Shown here piece after piece: positions 1 to 5,514 of a stretch of DNA of 6,673 nucleotides (position 1 is its first letter; each line of letters starts with the position of its first letter). Location: positions 1 to 6,673 of the forward strand of contig CAAGJV010000356.1 of NCBI GenBank assembly GCA_900770205.1, read 5' to 3'. The notes beneath the pieces were generated by a model, which saw only the letters and a program-made list of their open reading frames with translations, was not told where the DNA came from and did not search any database. A program made the position numbers and the translations under genes. Source of the stretch: Desulfovibrionaceae bacterium. GTDB lineage: Bacteria > Desulfobacterota > Desulfovibrionia > Desulfovibrionales > Desulfovibrionaceae.

Positions 1-94
1 GTACACCCGAACCCATTCCGAACTCGGAAGTTAAGCGCTTCATCGCCCATGATACTGCGTATTCTTGCGTGGGAAAGTAGGCCGATGCCAAGGT
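1..94 (+). rRNA. rrf: 5S ribosomal RNA, 3' part (5' end outside window)
   Basis: The sequence carries the conserved 5S core: a CCGAAC...CGGAAGTTAAG block at about 18-36, a CGCCCATGATACTGCG-like helix at about 44-60, and a GGGAAAGTAGG loop E/helix segment at 71-81. It ends in GCCGATGCCAAGG at 81-93, the 3' strand of helix I. About 25 bases of the usual ~118-nt molecule are missing on the left, so the gene is cut by the window edge. It is the last gene of an rRNA operon and is followed directly by an intrinsic terminator. The exact 3' end is uncertain by a few bases because the partner strand of helix I is not visible. Confidence 0.95.
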
Positions 95-105
95 TTTCTT
101 TACAC

Positions 106-146
106 AGAAAGGCTCCTTCATTCGAAGGAGCCTTTCTACTTTAAAA
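106..146 (+). terminator. intrinsic terminator of the rRNA operon
   Basis: A perfect 14-bp inverted repeat (106-119 paired with 124-137) encloses a 4-base loop (ATTC). The stem centre is GGCTCC/GGAGCC. The run that follows is only moderately T-rich (CTACTTT), but the upstream arm is preceded by TTTTCTTT. Lying 12 nt after the 5S rRNA, it should end rRNA transcription before panC. Confidence 0.9.
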
Positions 147-191
147 TGCTTTTCTTGCAGGCCTTGCCTTTTTTGAGTAGAGTCGGCTGAC

Positions 192-220
192 TTGGCAGTT
201 ATTTTTGAGATTCTGATATT
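192..220 (+). promoter_or_regulatory. candidate sigma70-type promoter for panCD
   Basis: TTGGCA (192-197, 5/6 match to the -35 consensus) is separated by exactly 17 nt from GATATT (215-220, 4/6 match to the -10). This predicts a transcript start near 227 and a leader of about 34 nt before panC. It lies between the rRNA terminator and panC, where a promoter is needed. It also overlaps the alternative TTG start at 192, which argues against that start. Support is consensus matching only. Confidence 0.5.
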
Positions 221-251
221 TTCCTCTCTGCCTGGTGAAATTTTTATTGGT

Positions 252-255
252 GAGG
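252..255 (+). promoter_or_regulatory. ribosome binding site fixing the panC start
   Basis: GAGG lies 5 nt before the ATG at 261. It selects this ATG over the in-frame TTG at 192, which would add 23 residues unlike any PanC N-terminus. Confidence 0.6.
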
Positions 256-260
256 CAAAT

Positions 261-1106
261 ATGAATATTGTTTCTTCTGTGGCAGAAGTTCGCAAGCAGG
301 TTAAAGAATGGCGCCGCCTTGGCTTTAGTGTAGGCCTTGTTCCTACCATGGGATTTCTCCATGAAGGGCATAAAAGCCTGATCGATCGTGCTGTTGCCGA
401 AAACGATCGTGTTGTCGTGAGTGATTTTGTCAATCCCATACAGTTTGGCCCCAGTGAAGATCTGGCCAGTTATCCCAGAGATATCGAAGCCGATGCAAAA
501 CTCTGTGAGGCAGCTGGGGCGGATCTGATATTCCATCCTGGCCCTGAAGATATGTATGAACCGGATTTCTGTACGTATGTGGATATGAAATCACTGACGG
601 AAGGCTTGTGCGGAAAGACTCGCCCTACGCATTTTCGCGGCGTGTGCACGGTCGTCAGCAAGCTTTTCCATATCGTTTCTCCAGACAGGGCATACTTTGG
701 GCAGAAAGATGCCCAGCAGCTTGCCATAGTCCGCCGCATGGTAAGAGACCTTGATTTTGATATCGAGATTATCGGCTGCCCTATCGTCAGAGAAAAGGAC
801 GGCTTGGCAAAAAGTTCCCGCAATACCTATCTTAGTGAGGAAGAACGCCATGCTGCAGTGGTACTGAGCCGAGCTGTCTCTTTGGGGCAGGACATGATGG
901 AAAAAGGGGAAAGAGATGCCGCCGCCATTCTTTCTGCCATGAAGTCCTGCATTGACAAGGAACCTCTGGCCCGGATCGACTATGTGGAAATAGTCGATGC
1001 CGTTTCCATGCAGGCCGTTTCCCATGTGAAAGGAAGCGTGCTTTGTGCCATGGCTGTTTATATAGGTAAAACTCGGCTTATTGATAATTTTATCTTCGAA
1101 GGTTAG
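261..1106 (+). CDS. panC: pantothenate synthetase (pantoate--beta-alanine ligase)
   Basis: This cytoplasmic enzyme makes pantothenate from (R)-pantoate, beta-alanine and ATP through a pantoyl-adenylate intermediate. It is the last step of vitamin B5 synthesis. The product has 281 residues, the usual family length. Visible motifs are the PTMG segment at 28-31 with the HxGH nucleotide-binding signature (H34, H37), the FVNPIQF segment with Gln61, the GQKDAQQL block at 147-154, and the GLAKSSRN equivalent of the KMSKS loop at 181-188. The ATG at 261 is chosen for its GAGG site and its match to the family N-terminus. panD begins 4 nt after the stop, so the two are almost certainly cotranscribed. 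Minor oddities are Asp55, where many homologues have a hydrophobic residue, and Lys184, where Met or Leu is frequent. Neither is a core catalytic position, so activity is expected. Confidence 0.96.
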   Translation: MNIVSSVAEVRKQVKEWRRLGFSVGLVPTMGFLHEGHKSLIDRAVAENDRVVVSDFVNPIQFGPSEDLASYPRDIEADAKLCEAAGADLIFHPGPEDMYEPDFCTYVDMKSLTEGLCGKTRPTHFRGVCTVVSKLFHIVSPDRAYFGQKDAQQLAIVRRMVRDLDFDIEIIGCPIVREKDGLAKSSRNTYLSEEERHAAVVLSRAVSLGQDMMEKGERDAAAILSAMKSCIDKEPLARIDYVEIVDAVSMQAVSHVKGSVLCAMAVYIGKTRLIDNFIFEG

Positions 1107-1110
1107 CGGC

Positions 1111-1500
1111 ATGTTTCTGAATATGCTGAAAGGAAAGATACACCGCGCTGTGGTAACACAGGCTGAACTCAATTATGTGGGCAGTGTGACCATTGATGAA
1201 CAGCTTATGGAAGCGGCAGGCATACAGGAATATGAACGTGTTCAGATTGTGGATGTGGAAAATGGAAACCGGCTGGAAACGTATGTTATCACCGGCGAAA
1301 GAGACAGTGGTGTGATCTGCCTGAATGGAGCAGCAGCACGACTGGTACAGCCGGGAGATAAGGTTATCATTATGGCCTATGCGCTGATGATGCCGGATGA
1401 GGCCCGTAATTTTCACCCCAGAGTTGTTTTTGTTGATTCCAGAAATCATGTGGTAAGGGTGACTCATTACGAGAAGCACGGAAGGCTGGAAGATATGTAG
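1111..1500 (+). CDS. panD: aspartate 1-decarboxylase (pyruvoyl enzyme)
   Basis: PanD decarboxylates L-aspartate to beta-alanine, the second substrate of PanC. The 129-residue proenzyme cleaves itself between Gly24 and Ser25 to create the pyruvoyl cofactor, and that GS pair is present in YVGSVTID. The residues known to be important in the E. coli enzyme fall at the same numbers here: Lys9, Arg54, Thr57, Tyr58, and Asn72 in NGAAA. The MPDEAR motif near the C-terminal third is also typical. The ATG at 1111 has GAAGG at 1098-1102 and gives the family-like N-terminus with KIHRA at 9-13. An upstream TTG at 1081 would overlap panC and add ten non-homologous residues. This is the bacterial PanD type, not the PLP-dependent type. 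A terminator follows about 80 nt downstream. Confidence 0.97.
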   Translation: MFLNMLKGKIHRAVVTQAELNYVGSVTIDEQLMEAAGIQEYERVQIVDVENGNRLETYVITGERDSGVICLNGAAARLVQPGDKVIIMAYALMMPDEARNFHPRVVFVDSRNHVVRVTHYEKHGRLEDM

Positions 1501-1577
1501 ACGATGCTGCATGGGGGGATAACCTGTTTTGCAGTCCATACTGGATGAAGATTTCTTGAAATCGTCTTTGCGTATGG

Positions 1578-1612
1578 AAGTCGGATCTGCCAGAAGAGGT
1601 CCGACTTTTTTA
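1578..1612 (+). terminator. intrinsic terminator after panCD
   Basis: AAGTCGGA (1578-1585) pairs with TCCGACTT (1600-1607), and the stem can extend inward through TCT/AGA with a bulge. A run of Ts to 1611 follows immediately. The position, between panD and the symporter gene, implies that the symporter is expressed either by read-through or from its own promoter. Confidence 0.85.
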
Positions 1613-1616
1613 TAAT
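1587..1616 (+). promoter_or_regulatory. possible promoter embedded in the panCD terminator
   Basis: A perfect TATAAT lies at 1611-1616, with CTGCCA (4/6 match to TTGACA) 18 nt upstream inside the terminator hairpin. A start near 1623 would leave a leader of only about 6 nt before the symporter ATG at 1630, so the mRNA would be nearly leaderless. The -10 match may also be a by-product of the terminator T-run. No better promoter was seen in 1501-1614. Confidence 0.25.
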
Positions 1617-1629
1617 GTGGGGGATAAGA

Positions 1630-2568
1630 ATGGATTTTTTGAGAAAAATAAGTATATTACTGGCTAAACAGATAGGTGTTATCATTATTATCTGTTCCTG
1701 CCTGGCCTATATGTTTCCCTCCCTTTTTGCGTGGACAGTGCCTCATACGGCTGCATTTCTTGCCATTATTATGTTCGGGATGGGGCTTACTATTGAAACG
1801 GAGGCTTTTCGAGCCGTTCTTACCCGCCCGCGTGCTCTTTTTGCCGGCTGTATGGCACAGTTTACCGTTATGCCTCTTCTTGCATTTGCTCTGGCCAAGG
1901 CTTTTTCTCTTCCGGCAGACTTAGCCCTTGGTGTTATCCTTGTGGGGTGTGCTCCAGGAGGAACTGCCAGCAATGTCATTACCTATCTTGCCCGTGGAGA
2001 CGTAGCTCTTTCCGTTGGCATGACCATAGTTTCCACTCTTCTTGCTCCGTTGATGACTCCCCTGCTTGTTTATATTTTTGCGGGAAGCTGGGTGGAGGTT
2101 TCCTTCTGGGCTATGGTTCTGTCTGTTTTAAAAATTGTTCTTCTGCCTGTTCTGGCAGGGCTTTTCCTGCGCCGTGCAGCGTGGAAAACCGTGCGCGGCA
2201 TTATTGATTTCTGCCCGCTTGTGTCTGTTGTAGGCATAGTGCTCATTGTGGGGGGGATCATTGCCGTTAATGCAGAGAAAATTGCCGAGAGCGGTATGCT
2301 GGTTCTTCTTCTCGTTTTTCTGCACAACGGGGCGGGCCTGATTCTTGGGCTGGGAATTGCTGGCATTCTGGGGCTTTCGTATTCCGGGCGTACGGCGGTA
2401 TCCATAGAGGTAGGCATGCAGAACAGCGGCCTGGCAGTGGCGCTGGCAACAGCGAATTTTGCGGCAAATCCCCTGGCGACATTGCCAGGGGCGCTGTTCA
2501 GCGTGTGGCAGAATATTACCGGAGCTCTCTTCGCCGGCTGGAGGCGTAAGAGGGAAAAAATGGCATAA
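1630..2568 (+). CDS. panS: BASS-family sodium symporter, putative pantoate/ketopantoate importer (PanS-like)
   Basis: This 312-residue inner-membrane protein belongs to the bile acid:sodium symporter family. It is hydrophobic throughout, with room for about ten membrane helices and a basic C-terminal tail (WRRKREK). The two family crossover motifs are clear: GCAPGGTASN at 107-116 and EVGMQNSG at 260-267. As I recall the Neisseria meningitidis ASBT structure, its sodium ligands are Gln77, Ser114, Asn115, Ser128, Thr132, Glu260, Met263 and Gln264. All are present here at the same numbers, which supports both sodium coupling and the ATG at 1630. A GGGGG stretch at 1619-1623 can serve as ribosome binding site; the in-frame ATG at 1615 has none. 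The position after panCD suggests uptake of the PanC substrate pantoate or its precursor, as for Salmonella PanS. The family assignment is firm; the substrate and symbol are inference. Confidence 0.88.
   Translation: MDFLRKISILLAKQIGVIIIICSCLAYMFPSLFAWTVPHTAAFLAIIMFGMGLTIETEAFRAVLTRPRALFAGCMAQFTVMPLLAFALAKAFSLPADLALGVILVGCAPGGTASNVITYLARGDVALSVGMTIVSTLLAPLMTPLLVYIFAGSWVEVSFWAMVLSVLKIVLLPVLAGLFLRRAAWKTVRGIIDFCPLVSVVGIVLIVGGIIAVNAEKIAESGMLVLLLVFLHNGAGLILGLGIAGILGLSYSGRTAVSIEVGMQNSGLAVALATANFAANPLATLPGALFSVWQNITGALFAGWRRKREKMA
2470..2491. repeat. GC-rich inverted repeat inside the symporter gene
   Basis: CCCCTGGC and GCCAGGGG form a perfect 8-bp stem around a 6-base loop (GACATT). It lies inside the coding sequence about 80 nt beyond the end of the converging operon. 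No U-rich tract follows on either strand, so it is not a standard intrinsic terminator. It may simply reflect codons of the conserved PLATLPG segment. Confidence 0.4.
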
Positions 2569-2571
2569 TGT

Positions 2572-3333
2572 TCAGCGCCTGTTTTCCAGGCGTTTCCATC
2601 GGCAGATAATTCTTTCGGTTATATGGCAGGATTCATAGAGCGCAAGGCCAAGAAAACTCATGGAAAGAATGCCGCAGAACATTTCCAGCTGGTCTCCCCG
2701 GCCCCATGCATCCATGATGAGAAAGCCAAGTCCGCTCTGCGTTGCAAAAGATTCTGCCATGAACAGAACGGCAACGGCTGTTCCGCTGCTGACCTTGAGT
2801 GCCGTCATGGCGCTGGGCAGAGCAGCCGGAATGAGGACATGCCAGATAAGCTGAAGGGATGAGCCGTTCATGGTGCGGAACGCATCGAGATAGCGGGCAT
2901 CGAGATGCCCCATGCCATCGCGAGTGACAACAAGTATCTGATACCCTGTTGTCAGGGCAATGATAATGATTTTTGAAAGATCTCCCAACCCGAATATGCT
3001 GAGAAAAACAGGCAGAAGGACAATTTTGGGCAGGGGATAGGTAAGAAAGACCATGGGAGAAATAAAGCGGTCGATATACTTGCGGTATCCGAGCAGTATT
3101 CCAGAGGGGAAGGCGATGCTCCATGCCAGAAGCATGGCGGAGCCAACGCGGAGGGTACTGCTTTTTATATGCCCTTGGAAAGATGGCTCGGCAAGAGCCT
3201 GAACCCATGCATCAAGAACATCGTGCGGGGATGGCAGGATATAAGGGCCAAGATAGGCTGCGCCCATTTGCCAGAGGAGCAAGAGGGCCAGAAAGGCCAC
3301 CGCATAGCGAAGAAGGATATCGAAGACTTTCAT
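2572..3333 (-). CDS. ABC transporter permease, NitT/TauT/SsuC type
   Basis: This is the inner-membrane channel subunit of the importer encoded here. The 253 residues, typical for the family, start with a membrane helix at about 8-28. The PSP motif at 34-36 and the YPLPKIVLLPVF segment at 99-110 are characteristic of SsuC/TauC/NrtB-like permeases. The EAA loop that docks on the ATPase spans about 150-180 (DAFRTMNGSS, then HVLIPAALPS). The C-terminus is basic and cytoplasmic. The start codon overlaps the ATPase stop as ATGA, so translation is probably coupled; no strong ribosome binding site is seen close to the ATG. It is the last gene of its operon, and its stop lies 3 nt from the opposing symporter stop. 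The family covers sulfonates, taurine, nitrate, pyrimidine precursors and others, and sequence reading alone does not give the substrate. Confidence 0.93.
   Translation of the reverse strand: MKVFDILLRYAVAFLALLLLWQMGAAYLGPYILPSPHDVLDAWVQALAEPSFQGHIKSSTLRVGSAMLLAWSIAFPSGILLGYRKYIDRFISPMVFLTYPLPKIVLLPVFLSIFGLGDLSKIIIIALTTGYQILVVTRDGMGHLDARYLDAFRTMNGSSLQLIWHVLIPAALPSAMTALKVSSGTAVAVLFMAESFATQSGLGFLIMDAWGRGDQLEMFCGILSMSFLGLALYESCHITERIICRWKRLENRR
2574..2595 (+). terminator. weak candidate terminator of the symporter gene
   Basis: CGCCTG (2576-2581) and CAGGCG (2587-2592) form a 6-bp stem around TTTTC, extendable by a G-U and an A-T pair, and only TTT follows. It lies 6 nt after the symporter stop and overlaps the 3' end of the opposing permease gene. 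The T-run is short, so efficiency is doubtful. Confidence 0.35.
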
Positions 3334-4088
3334 GGAAGACAGGGTTCCTGCATGGATGTCTGTTCGGCTTGTTCGAGAGCCTTATGTACTTTCTGCATGA
3401 GAGAAAAATAGGTACTGCTGCTTCGGCAGGAAGAATCACCAAAGCAGGGGTTGTCTATCCAGCACATATTGGTGGCAGGATGTCTTCCCATAACCATGAT
3501 GTATTTTCCAAGGAAGGCAGCTTCCGATACGTTATGGGTAACGAGGATGAAGCTCATGCGGCGGCGCTGCCATACGCGGAGGAGAATATTCTGCAGGTGT
3601 TCCCTGGTAATGGCATCGAGTGCAGCAAAGGGTTCATCCATAAGAAGAAGATCCGGATTTGATATGAGGGCACGGCCTATGGCTACACGCTGGCGCTGAC
3701 CTCCGGAAAGCTGTATGGGGAAACGCCGTTCAAGCCCTTCCAGGCCAAGTTCTTTCATGATGGCGGAAGCGGCGCTCAGGCGTTCCTTTTTTCTTATGCC
3801 CTGCAACTGAAGAGGCAATACGATATTGCCAAGAACAGTCTTCCATGGAAAAAGCCCGTAATCCTGAAGAATAAAGGCTTTCTTCCAGTTTTCCGGCATG
3901 GAGAGAGTACCGGAACCTGTGTTTGTGAGGCCGGCAAGAATAGAAAGAAGCGTACTTTTTCCGCATCCCGAAGGGCCGATAACTGCCAGAGAAGCTCCTG
4001 CCGGCAAGGTAAAAGACAAGTTTTCCAGTATGGTATGCCTGCCGAACGCCTTGCCTAAGGAAGAGGCGCATAACATATTATTGTTCAT
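3330..4088 (-). CDS. ABC transporter ATP-binding protein, SsuB/TauB type
   Basis: This cytoplasmic ATPase powers the importer. All nucleotide-binding elements are intact in the 252 residues: Walker A GPSGCGKST at 38-46, Q-loop Gln75 in LQDYGLFPW, signature LSGGQ at 127-131, Walker B LLLMDE at 147-152, D-loop ALD at 156-158 and switch His185 in VTHN. The ATG overlaps the binding-protein stop (ATGA), with AGGA 6 nt upstream at 4095-4098. The stop in turn overlaps the permease start. The C-terminal tail is unusual: Cys209, Cys215 and Cys221 are evenly spaced by six residues, with Cys250 near the end, where SsuB/TauB proteins usually have a basic, cysteine-poor tail. The rest is an ordinary active ATPase. 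Confidence 0.95.
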   Translation of the reverse strand: MNNNMLCASSLGKAFGRHTILENLSFTLPAGASLAVIGPSGCGKSTLLSILAGLTNTGSGTLSMPENWKKAFILQDYGLFPWKTVLGNIVLPLQLQGIRKKERLSAASAIMKELGLEGLERRFPIQLSGGQRQRVAIGRALISNPDLLLMDEPFAALDAITREHLQNILLRVWQRRRMSFILVTHNVSEAAFLGKYIMVMGRHPATNMCWIDNPCFGDSSCRSSSTYFSLMQKVHKALEQAEQTSMQEPCLP

Positions 4089-5035
4089 GGCTTTTCCTGA
4101 AAGACAATATCGGCAAGAGAGGGAACGCCTTTTTTCAGCAGTCTGTTTTTCTGCATCCAGGAAGCATAGATATGGATGTCGTTTTCCGAAGGGAGCCCTA
4201 AGGGGGTAAGGGGGGATTCAAAGTGGAGCATAGCATAGTTTTGAGCGGCTTTTGGAGAAAGAAGGCCGAATTCCAGCATTTTTTTCTTATACTCCTCCGG
4301 GGAGGCATTGATTTTTTCGGCCTCTTCCTTGAGAGCAGCGCGAAAGCGAAGCGTGCGGGCTGTAAACTCGGTATCGTTTTTTTCAGGTTTCCTTAGCGCA
4401 ACGACAGCGAGAGGGAGATTGATCTTGCGGTCATCAAGCAGAATTTTTGCCCCCTGTCCCTCCACAAGAGACAGCAAGGGCTCTGGGAGAAGGGCAGATT
4501 CTATCTGATGGGAAAGAAGCATCTGAAGTCGAACGGGAATCTGCCGGATGTCGCTTTTGTTCAGCGTGTTTTCCATTCCTTCCTTTTCCAGCAGGGCATC
4601 AAGAACAAATTCTACAATGGTAGCCCGGCCAATGGAACAGGTTTTTCCTTTCAGTTCTTCAAGGTTTTTGATGGAGGAACGGGGGCTGACCGCAAGGCCG
4701 AAAAAGCGGGCATTGGGAAAAGAATGAGACGTTGTTGCTATAATAACCTGCGGTGCTCCATTTTCATTTTGCATCAGCACGTTGATGATATCGCCGAAGT
4801 GGCCGTCAAGTGTGCCGGCCCTCATGGCCGCCCCTATTTCCAGGGCGCTTTGAAAGGGGATGAGGGTAACATCAAGGCCGTGTTTGGAAAAGGTTCCCTC
4901 TTTTTGCGCGGCATGGAGCAAAAGGGAATCTGCAGCAGGAAGAACTCCTATTTTTAAGGAATCTGCCGCGAAAGCGGGAATATGGAAAAGAATGGCCAGG
5001 AAAAGAAATGGCAGAAAATTTTTTATGAAAGGCAT
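4085..5035 (-). CDS. periplasmic substrate-binding protein of the ABC importer, SsuA/NMT1-like
   Basis: This protein should capture the substrate in the periplasm and deliver it to the permease. The 316-residue precursor opens with a classical signal peptide: Lys5, a hydrophobic core at about 7-19, and AFA before a likely cleavage after residue 23. There is no lipobox cysteine, so the mature protein should be soluble. The mature start (LKIGVLPAADSLLLHAAQKEG, two segments read together) and the later DVTLIPFQSALEIGAAMRAG and GHFGDI regions follow the SsuA/NrtA/NMT1 fold, in which a first-lobe strand is followed by a helix and then by a residue sensing an anion or heterocycle. The ATG at 5035 is chosen because GGAG lies 8 nt upstream and the signal peptide begins there; a longer reading from 5239 would overlap the upstream gene. 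Substrate unknown. Confidence 0.88.
   Translation of the reverse strand: MPFIKNFLPFLFLAILFHIPAFAADSLKIGVLPAADSLLLHAAQKEGTFSKHGLDVTLIPFQSALEIGAAMRAGTLDGHFGDIINVLMQNENGAPQVIIATTSHSFPNARFFGLAVSPRSSIKNLEELKGKTCSIGRATIVEFVLDALLEKEGMENTLNKSDIRQIPVRLQMLLSHQIESALLPEPLLSLVEGQGAKILLDDRKINLPLAVVALRKPEKNDTEFTARTLRFRAALKEEAEKINASPEEYKKKMLEFGLLSPKAAQNYAMLHFESPLTPLGLPSENDIHIYASWMQKNRLLKKGVPSLADIVFQEKP
4092..4106 (-). repeat. 15-nt repeat copy 1, over the ATPase ribosome binding site
   Basis: Read on the - strand this is TGTCTTTCAGGAAAA, ending 3 nt before the ATPase ATG. It is identical to the copy at 5492-5506. Here it also encodes the last residues of the binding protein (VFQEK). The AGGA core serves as ribosome binding site. 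Confidence 0.7.
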
Positions 5036-5043
5036 GGGTGTAT

Positions 5044-5047
5044 CTCC
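5044..5047 (-). promoter_or_regulatory. ribosome binding site fixing the binding-protein start
   Basis: Read on the - strand this is GGAG, 8 nt before the ATG at 5035. It selects the start at the signal peptide over an in-frame start 204 nt upstream. Confidence 0.7.
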
Positions 5048-5067
5048 AAAAAGAGGTATTTGTTTTT

Positions 5068-5487
5068 TTATAGGGAGAATCCAGACTGCCGTAAAAATGT
5101 TTGAGCGAAGTTTATGGCAGTTATGGTAAGTGTTTCGCAGGCATGAGGTGGATCTGACGGCTGAAAACCTCCGGGGCGAAGATCCCTGCAGAGGAGAGAG
5201 CCGAATCTGCTGGTAAACGACTCGGCAAAGCGGAAGCAAAGCGCGGCTATTTCCTTATCTGCTTTGGCATGGCGGTATCCGATGATGCCGATAAACATTA
5301 AAGAGCCTTCCACGAGGCCGCACTGGGCGCGGAATCTTCCTGCTCCGTGCATGCCTGTTGCCGCATGAAACGTTTGAGGCTCTATGAAAATTCCAAAGCT
5401 TTCCCCAAGGCATGCAAGGGTTGTTCGTGCGCAGTTATAGTTATTATTCCAGTAAAGGGCGTGAACGAGGTGAGCAAGGGAGTTCAT
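5068..5487 (-). CDS. putative redox protein, C_GCAxxG_C_C family
   Basis: This small 139-residue protein has the four conserved cysteines of the C_GCAxxG_C_C family (about 140 residues, proposed redox-active, often found near transporter genes). They are Cys19 in NNNYNCA, Cys56 in QCGLVEG, Cys100 in LLCRDL and Cys117 in HACET. The helix after Cys19 (ARTTLACLGESFG), the FGSLLCRDL stretch and the total length also fit. The signature CGAxxG reads CGLVEG here (Leu58 for Ala). Two further cysteines, 26 and 84, are outside the conserved set. There is no signal peptide, so it is probably cytoplasmic. The ATG has AGGA 7 nt upstream. It lies 27 nt after lacI and 32 nt before the binding-protein gene, so it is cotranscribed with the importer. 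The family's reaction is unknown; a role in handling a redox-active substrate is speculation. Confidence 0.82.
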   Translation of the reverse strand: MNSLAHLVHALYWNNNYNCARTTLACLGESFGIFIEPQTFHAATGMHGAGRFRAQCGLVEGSLMFIGIIGYRHAKADKEIAALCFRFAESFTSRFGSLLCRDLRPGGFQPSDPPHACETLTITAINFAQTFLRQSGFSL

Positions 5488-5491
5488 AAAA

Positions 5492-5506
5492 TTTTCCTGA
5501 AAGACA
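5492..5506 (-). repeat. 15-nt repeat copy 2, over the redox-protein ribosome binding site
   Basis: This is identical to 4092-4106 (TGTCTTTCAGGAAAA on the - strand) and ends 4 nt before the ATG at 5487. Here it is non-coding, in the 27-nt gap between lacI and the four-cysteine protein gene. Confidence 0.7.
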
Positions 5507-5514
5507 GAATTTTG

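Noticed and set aside
192..260. Longer panC from a TTG at 192
   Set aside because: The extra 23 residues do not match PanC N-termini, the region looks like a promoter, and the ATG at 261 has a ribosome binding site.
141..536. 131-codon open frame antisense to the panC promoter and 5' end
   Set aside because: It crosses the rRNA terminator arm and the panC start and has no recognisable motif.
591..1172. 193-codon open frame antisense to panC/panD
   Set aside because: It lies opposite two certain genes, resembles no protein family I recognise, and has no ribosome binding site of note.
1550..1563. GATTTC/GAAATC inverted repeat in the panD-symporter gap
   Set aside because: The arms are only two bases apart and short, so it is neither a stable hairpin nor a convincing operator.
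3123..3662. 179-codon open frame antisense to the permease and ATPase genes
   Set aside because: It is the mirror of two clear ABC transporter genes, and its translation is low-complexity and family-less.
4508..4957. 149-codon open frame antisense to the binding-protein gene
   Set aside because: It is a shadow of a well-supported gene on the other strand with no recognisable domain.
2572..5035. Assignment of the ABC genes as ssuABC, tauABC or thiXYZ
   Set aside because: The family is shared by many substrates, and there is no sulfonatase, dioxygenase, thiamine gene or TPP riboswitch nearby, so I leave the symbols empty.
5036..5239. Longer binding protein starting at 5239
   Set aside because: It would bury the signal peptide inside the protein and overlap the four-cysteine protein gene by 172 nt.
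5488..5514. Riboswitch or separate promoter between lacI and the four-cysteine protein gene
   Set aside because: The 27-nt gap is too small for an aptamer, and its content is explained by the stop, the 15-nt repeat and the ribosome binding site.
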